64,000 nucleotides of DNA, taken from the NCBI GenBank assembly GCA_950295325.1, contig OX485804.1:65254533-65318532 (forward strand). Direction: 5' to 3'. Source of the DNA: Polytrichum commune. Taxonomy: Eukaryota; Streptophyta; Polytrichopsida; Polytrichales; Polytrichaceae. The notes beneath the pieces are model-generated. The model searched no databases and was not told where the DNA came from. It saw nothing but the letters and a program-made list of their open reading frames with translations. The stretch's first letter is position 1; every line of letters begins with the position of its first letter. A program made the translations under genes and the position numbers. This document shows, one piece after another, positions 58,804 to 64,000 of the stretch.

Positions 58804-61800
58804 TCAAGCGATTAAAATCGCTTCAACCTCCATTTTTGACACGCATCGTCGTAAAATACCATCGGACCCCCTTCTAAACAACCTATGGCCCACTACAACA
58901 AATTGCCTACTATTTACCCTCACCTTCCTTCTCTCTTCTTTTGTCCACTCTTTGGGCAACTTGTGGGTTGTTAGAAATTCCACTATGCCCGCATACCACT
59001 CCGGTGTAGAAGTGACCACAAAGAGGCTATCATCTACTAACATATCATTTACCGGATTTTTTCCTATCTCCTCCGACAACCTAGACAAGTGGTCCGCTTG
59101 TAAATGCATACGACCCGGTTTATATTCCACCGTGTAGTCGAATTCTTCTAATAACAAAACCCACCTAGCTAACCTACCACTTAACTCCGCCTTGTTAATT
59201 AGATACTTGATAGCCATGTGGTCAACAAAAAATACAACCGGGTTGCACATGAGGTAATGCCTAAACTTTTTAACGGAAAACACCATGGCTAGGCACTCCC
59301 TCTCCGTTGTAGAGTAGTTTCTTTCGGCGGGGGTCAATTGCTTACTCGCATAAGCTATAGGTTGATCCTTCTCTTTTTCTCCCGTTGCTTGACAAAGCGC
59401 ACTCCCTATTGCCACATTACTAGCATCACAATAGACGTGAAAAGGTTTACCCCAATTGGGTGGTATCAACACCGGATAGGTGCTCAACCTATCCCGCAAT
59501 TCCTCAAAGGCTTTTTGACAAGCATCCGTCCACTCGAATTTGACATCCTTTTTGAGCAAATGGGTAATGGGCACCGCTATCTTTGAAAAATTAGGAATAA
59601 GTTCCCGGTACCATCCCACATGTCCTAACAACTTAGAGATCCCCTTGGAATTGGTTGGAGTTGCCAAGTCGCTTATGGCCGCAATCTTATCCGGATCGGG
59701 TTCTCTACCTTTCTCACTAACAACATAACCCAACAACACTCCCTTATTCACTCCCAAAAATGTCTTATCCGGGTTCAATGCTAACCTCATCTTCCTACAC
59801 CTAACCAATGCCTCCCTAACACAATGTAGGTGATCATCCACATTACTTTGTGTGCTAAAATCGTCCACAAAGACGGTCATGGATTTGAACAACAAGTCGG
59901 TGAAGATATACATTACTAATCGTTGGAAAGTAGCCGGGGCATTACATAACCCAAATGGCATCACTACCCACACAAAAGTACCCCAAGGTGTAGTAAAAGC
60001 CGTTTTATGGATATCTTGGAGGGCTATGGAAATTTGATTATAACCCGCATACCCATCCATAAAGGTATATCGCGAATGACCTCCAACCTCCTCAAGCAAC
60101 AAGGTGATAAAAGGTAAGGGGAAGTGATCCTTTTGTGTGCACGAATTCAATTTCCTATAGTCGACACAAACCCTTAATTTCCCATTTTTTTTCTTTACTA
60201 AGACCATAGGAGAAACCCAATCCGTGATTTCCACCGGCTTGATAAACCCGGCCTTCAATAACCTTTCCAATTCCGCTTTCACCAACAATTGCAATTGAGG
60301 ATTCATCCTCCTCTCCTTTTGTCTAATTGGCCTCGCCCCCGGAATTAAAGGAATCCGGTGCTCTACCATTTCCCTAGGAATTCCCTTAAGCTCATCGTAG
60401 GACCATGCAAAAGTATCACTAAACTCATCCACCAAATTGCTATACTCCCTAACCTCTTTCTCCCCCAATTTGGAGCCCATCTTCATTTGTCGGGTTTTTC
60501 CATTCTTTAATTTCACATCCACGTACCGCCAATCCGCTTCCGACACATGTGCTTGTTCCTCTTTGTTCCGATACCAATCGGAAGGCACATTGGGGTAATC
60601 TTTCACATCTTGACCTACAACTATCCCCGTAGACGTGGTCTTGAAATGTAAAGGCTCCTCCAATTTCGATGACTCAATAATCACATCCTCCTCTTGAGTC
60701 CCATCTACATGAATTAAACTAACCTCACCCTCTTCCACGTCATCTACCCAAGGTGTTAACCCACCGCTAACCCACTCTTCCTCGGTGAGCACCTCACATG
60801 GCTCCAACAATGAGCCCTCTCCTAAACTAACACTAGGAAATTCACTCCCTAAGCCTACTTGGTGAAATGTAACCATTACATCAACCTCGGACTCGGGGTA
60901 CTCCCTTAGCCATTGGGCATAATCCCCATTATCCCCATAATTGTAAAAATTAGGACCTAGACTTCCCGAGCCCGAATCTATAACAACCCTTTGACCTTCG
61001 GGATGGACGACTCCCACCAATGCCTTGCCAATCTCATTCTCGTTTAAGTCATCAATTTCCTTCTCCAATGGCAAATACATCTCCTTCTTCATCCATCCTT
61101 CTAATGAACCAATGGACACTATGACCCTATTACCCTCCGGACCATAAGTGATGGATGGTTTAGGTCCACCCCAATTGACCATAGCATTCGCCATCCGCAA
61201 CCAAGGCCTACCTAGCAAAATGGGGAAGGTGTCCTTGTTGGAGTGCATTTTAATGACATGGAAGGTGACCAAGTACTCCTCACCTCCCGTAGTCATTCTA
61301 CAATCCTTGATCATCCCCAAAGGCGTAGTCGAACTTTGATTTGCCATATTTATGACCAAAGGTGAAGGCCCCGTGAGTCCAAGTCCCAATTTTTTCATAG
61401 TATCCTCCGGTAGTATATTTAGACTACTCCCTCCGTCGACTAGCACATTAGGAACCACCTTATCTACTATAACAACTTCTATTTCTATAGCTTTCACGTC
61501 TCTTCCACCTTGTGATTGGATCCTAGCGGCTATTTTAGCTTTCACCTTCCTCATCCTCTTGTGTACCGGCATTCCCTCCTTTAATGTTTTCCTTGCCGTG
61601 GGTGAAATTTCCAATAGTTGGCCGAAAGTAATATCCGCCTTGAGTGTACTAAGGTCCGCCCACAAGTCGTACCCGGTAGATCTTTCCACCTTAGAATTAC
61701 CCACTACGTCGAATTCGTCTACGGGAACCCCCGGTCCTTCCCATTCACCCACATCGCTATTATCCAAGTCATGTACCGCATTAGTCCTCTCCCTATCTTG

Positions 61801-63990
61801 TAAAATTATATTTTCCCTCTCCACATCCTTAGTAGCTCTTCTAGCTACCCTATCCAACTCGGAGAGATTAATCTCTTCATCCGAAGAGTAATTTCCTTGC
61901 TCTCCTATTCCTACCTCCAACGGGGCATCCCCTCTCCTAGCCCTAGTAGTTACCGCTAGTGCAGGTGATTCTTCAACCACACCCTTACCCTTCACTAACT
62001 CATATGTAATAGCATTGGTGTGAGGAGGCCATTGACTTTGCTCCTCTCCAATTCTCGTTGGGAGAGGAAGCATGTCATCACATGTGGCCTCCAACACTCC
62101 ATCCATGAACCTAACATCTTGGGAGTTAGATGGTCCCGGATCCGTTGGAGGCGCTTGTCTCCCGTTACTACCATTAGGTGGAACTCCTTGTCTATTTTGT
62201 ATTGGAATGTAACCGGTTGTAGTTTGCAAGCCCGCCGGTGGATGAAAAGTTTGCCTAGCATTACTATGGTCATAGTATAAGTTAGGTGGCCTAAGTTCAT
62301 TGGCCGGTACTCCTTGTGGCCTAGCACCTCGCATATTATCCCTTGCTTGTTGTTGTGGATTAGCCACCGGGTAAGGGACATTAATTATTTTGTCCGGTTG
62401 GCGACACGTATCCGAGGGATGACTTCCTCCACAATTGCTACAATTAAACTCTTGACCTTCGGACCAACATTGTCCTTGAGCGTGCCACCTTCCACAAAAG
62501 GGATGAAATTCCTTCTTCTCTAAATTTTGGCCACCTTGCCCTCTAGGTTGTGGTCCTCTATTGCTTCCATTTCCATAGTGAGGTGGCGCTTGACCTCGTT
62601 GATTTTGTTGAGGTGGGTTACCGTTTCCTCTTTGGTCACGGTTTTGTCCACTTCTACAAAATTGACGCGTGTGGCCCGGTTGGCCACATTGGACACACCA
62701 TAATCCGGAAGAATGCCTACCCGACTCAACCGGGGGTGGAGGCCCCGGTTGTTGACTCCGGATCATTAATGACATTTGATCCGTGAGGCTTTGCATTTGT
62801 TTTATCATAGCCTCTTGGAATCCTAGTTGGCTAGCACCTAGTCTTCTCTCAACCTCCTCCAAGTGTGGATCCGTTCTAGGGGCCGGTAGTGCCAAAAGAG
62901 GTGCCGGTTCCCTAACCGCTAAAGGTCGGGGACCGGTGTCCACAATGGCATATGGAATTTGGTTCTCATACTTAGCGGGTTCTACCGCTACCACCCTAGG
63001 GCGTATGGGGATGAATTGTGGGATCAATTCATCCTCCCTTTTCCATAGCCTTTCGTGATTTTTATCCAAGTTTTCAATATCTCTAGCCGCACGCTTGGCA
63101 TCCGCCAAGGTCAAGGGATTCCTTTCTAGAACACCCCTAATAGTTCCGGACTTAAAAAACCCTTGAATGAAAAATTGCTTTAGCGTGTCGTCGTTGAGCA
63201 TGGTACCCACAAATCTAGTGCACACTAAATCAAACCTCCTAATGTAAGCCGAAATTTCTTCCTCCCTTCCTTGCTTCAATGACGACAATGCCCTTAATGC
63301 GGTACTTTGACCCACTTCCGGCCTAAATTCGTTAAGAAACTCCCTTTGTAATTGTTCCCATCCCCTAAAATGTCCCTCGGCATGATCCCGATACCATTCA
63401 TAGGCTTCCCCCTCTAGAGTGGTAGGAAACCACACTAACCAATAACCCGGGTCGGTTATGAGGAAGCTAGCCAACCGTTCGATATACCGTTCCATGTGCC
63501 GAGAGGGGTCCTCATCCTTGGTCCCATAAAATTTAGGGAGATGAGATGGCATATCCATCGCCGCTAAATTTTGTGGAACCACAATTGGTAGGCCTCTTGG
63601 CCTAACCAATGGGTCTATTGGAGGTATAGGAGGTATGGGCGGAATTGGGGGTATGGGTGGTGGATCCATCCCCCGTTCCTCGGCCATGGTGACCGGTGAA
63701 CTATTCAACAATCCCCTATCAACTTCTACCGGGAATTCTTTTCTAAGTGTGTAATTTTCCGAAGAAGTTTCACCACTCAATTTGGAGGGAGTGATCTCCT
63801 CTTCAAGTTGAGCTCCAAGTTCTAAGGTGTCTAGAATTGACCTAGTTCTAGGTTCGACGTTCAAACAACTCTCTATTCTAACATTATCTTGTTCTAATCT
63901 ATCACTGATTTTAGAGGACCGCCTCTTTCGAGTAAATTTCTCTAGTCCTACTATCAAACTTGGTTTTTGTGAGCGAGTCCTACTTTGCAT
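58804..63990 (-). CDS. Ty3/gypsy gag-pol polyprotein (gag, protease, RT, RNase H)
   Basis: 1,728 codons in one frame. A proline-rich PPIPP repeat is at about 110-125. The gag core spans about 146-325 (FYGTKDEDPSRHMERY). Zinc knuckles follow: C432-x2-C-x4-H-x4-C445, a variant at 496-508 whose first ligand is His, and 517-529 with a shortened x3 spacing. Protease has VDGGSS (D852), a DGG form instead of D-S/T-G. RT (about 1,255-1,480) has FMDGYAGYNQI (D1312) and FVDD (D1376-D1377) in place of YVDD. RNase H has D1522, E1563/E1565, D1590 and D1633. It packages and copies element RNA in virus-like particles. The frame is open to the window edge, so the true start may lie beyond 64,000. An in-frame TGA precedes integrase. 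The lineage looks Tat/Athila-like, but that is not settled. Confidence 0.92.
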   Translation of the reverse strand: MQSRTRSQKPSLIVGLEKFTRKRRSSKISDRLEQDNVRIESCLNVEPRTRSILDTLELGAQLEEEITPSKLSGETSSENYTLRKEFPVEVDRGLLNSSPVTMAEERGMDPPPIPPIPPIPPIPPIDPLVRPRGLPIVVPQNLAAMDMPSHLPKFYGTKDEDPSRHMERYIERLASFLITDPGYWLVWFPTTLEGEAYEWYRDHAEGHFRGWEQLQREFLNEFRPEVGQSTALRALSSLKQGREEEISAYIRRFDLVCTRFVGTMLNDDTLKQFFIQGFFKSGTIRGVLERNPLTLADAKRAARDIENLDKNHERLWKREDELIPQFIPIRPRVVAVEPAKYENQIPYAIVDTGPRPLAVREPAPLLALPAPRTDPHLEEVERRLGASQLGFQEAMIKQMQSLTDQMSLMIRSQQPGPPPPVESGRHSSGLWCVQCGQPGHTRQFCRSGQNRDQRGNGNPPQQNQRGQAPPHYGNGSNRGPQPRGQGGQNLEKKEFHPFCGRWHAQGQCWSEGQEFNCSNCGGSHPSDTCRQPDKIINVPYPVANPQQQARDNMRGARPQGVPANELRPPNLYYDHSNARQTFHPPAGLQTTTGYIPIQNRQGVPPNGSNGRQAPPTDPGPSNSQDVRFMDGVLEATCDDMLPLPTRIGEEQSQWPPHTNAITYELVKGKGVVEESPALAVTTRARRGDAPLEVGIGEQGNYSSDEEINLSELDRVARRATKDVERENIILQDRERTNAVHDLDNSDVGEWEGPGVPVDEFDVVGNSKVERSTGYDLWADLSTLKADITFGQLLEISPTARKTLKEGMPVHKRMRKVKAKIAARIQSQGGRDVKAIEIEVVIVDKVVPNVLVDGGSSLNILPEDTMKKLGLGLTGPSPLVINMANQSSTTPLGMIKDCRMTTGGEEYLVTFHVIKMHSNKDTFPILLGRPWLRMANAMVNWGGPKPSITYGPEGNRVIVSIGSLEGWMKKEMYLPLEKEIDDLNENEIGKALVGVVHPEGQRVVIDSGSGSLGPNFYNYGDNGDYAQWLREYPESEVDVMVTFHQVGLGSEFPSVSLGEGSLLEPCEVLTEEEWVSGGLTPWVDDVEEGEVSLIHVDGTQEEDVIIESSKLEEPLHFKTTSTGIVVGQDVKDYPNVPSDWYRNKEEQAHVSEADWRYVDVKLKNGKTRQMKMGSKLGEKEVREYSNLVDEFSDTFAWSYDELKGIPREMVEHRIPLIPGARPIRQKERRMNPQLQLLVKAELERLLKAGFIKPVEITDWVSPMVLVKKKNGKLRVCVDYRKLNSCTQKDHFPLPFITLLLEEVGGHSRYTFMDGYAGYNQISIALQDIHKTAFTTPWGTFVWVVMPFGLCNAPATFQRLVMYIFTDLLFKSMTVFVDDFSTQSNVDDHLHCVREALVRCRKMRLALNPDKTFLGVNKGVLLGYVVSEKGREPDPDKIAAISDLATPTNSKGISKLLGHVGWYRELIPNFSKIAVPITHLLKKDVKFEWTDACQKAFEELRDRLSTYPVLIPPNWGKPFHVYCDASNVAIGSALCQATGEKEKDQPIAYASKQLTPAERNYSTTERECLAMVFSVKKFRHYLMCNPVVFFVDHMAIKYLINKAELSGRLARWVLLLEEFDYTVEYKPGRMHLQADHLSRLSEEIGKNPVNDMLVDDSLFVVTSTPEWYAGIVEFLTTHKLPKEWTKEERRKVRVNSRQFVVVGHRLFRRGSDGILRRCVSKMEVEAILIA

Positions 63991-64000
63991 TCCATAAGAA

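Overview
This window looks like nuclear DNA of a land plant, rich in transposable elements. The evidence is a plant-type MATE transporter, a Ty3/gypsy element of the plant kind with a tRNA-Arg-type primer-binding site nearby, L1-like LINEs with DUF4283 and reverse-transcriptase zinc-binding (zf-RVT) remnants, a Ty1/copia relic, and many Tourist-like MITEs with TTA target duplications. I cannot fix the species. A seedless plant (fern, lycophyte or bryophyte) is a guess from the look of the LINE families, not a demonstrated fact.

Layout. 1.6-4.6 kb (minus) carries the only convincing host gene, a MATE efflux transporter. I read it as two exons: a long 3' exon with both MatE repeats, and a short acidic first exon 1.2 kb upstream that joins in phase. 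A GC/CpG-rich tract at about 4.6-6.5 kb lies just upstream and probably holds its promoter and 5' leader. From 6.5 to 33 kb there is AT-rich intergenic DNA with MITEs, decayed L1-like LINE pieces on both strands, microsatellites and one possible orphan exon (about 30.8 kb).

33.3-38.2 kb (minus) and 44.1-47.9 kb (plus) are two decayed copies of one unusual LINE family, called LINE-R here. It has an ORF1, an apurinic-type endonuclease, an unassigned conserved module, an RNase H domain and a conserved C-terminal region. I cannot find a reverse transcriptase domain in either copy. Between them lie another MITE and a LINE ORF1 of the DUF4283 type.

48.7-49.3 kb is a tandem array of a 144-bp unit. 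50.1-53.1 kb holds two related elements with TTA duplications or near-duplications, the larger one enclosing a GC-rich open reading frame region. 55.0-56.1 kb is the 3' end of a copia element, broken at 56,128 by a 1.56-kb LTR. From 57.75 kb to the right edge runs an almost intact gypsy gag-pol on the minus strand, split only by one in-frame TGA between RNase H and integrase. The sequence next to the LTR looks like a primer-binding site on the plus strand, which conflicts with the minus-strand pol and suggests a rearranged or nested structure.

The genes do not form a pathway. The window is one transporter locus beside layered insertions of mobile elements. The least familiar material is the LINE-R family and the TIR element with the GC-rich insert.
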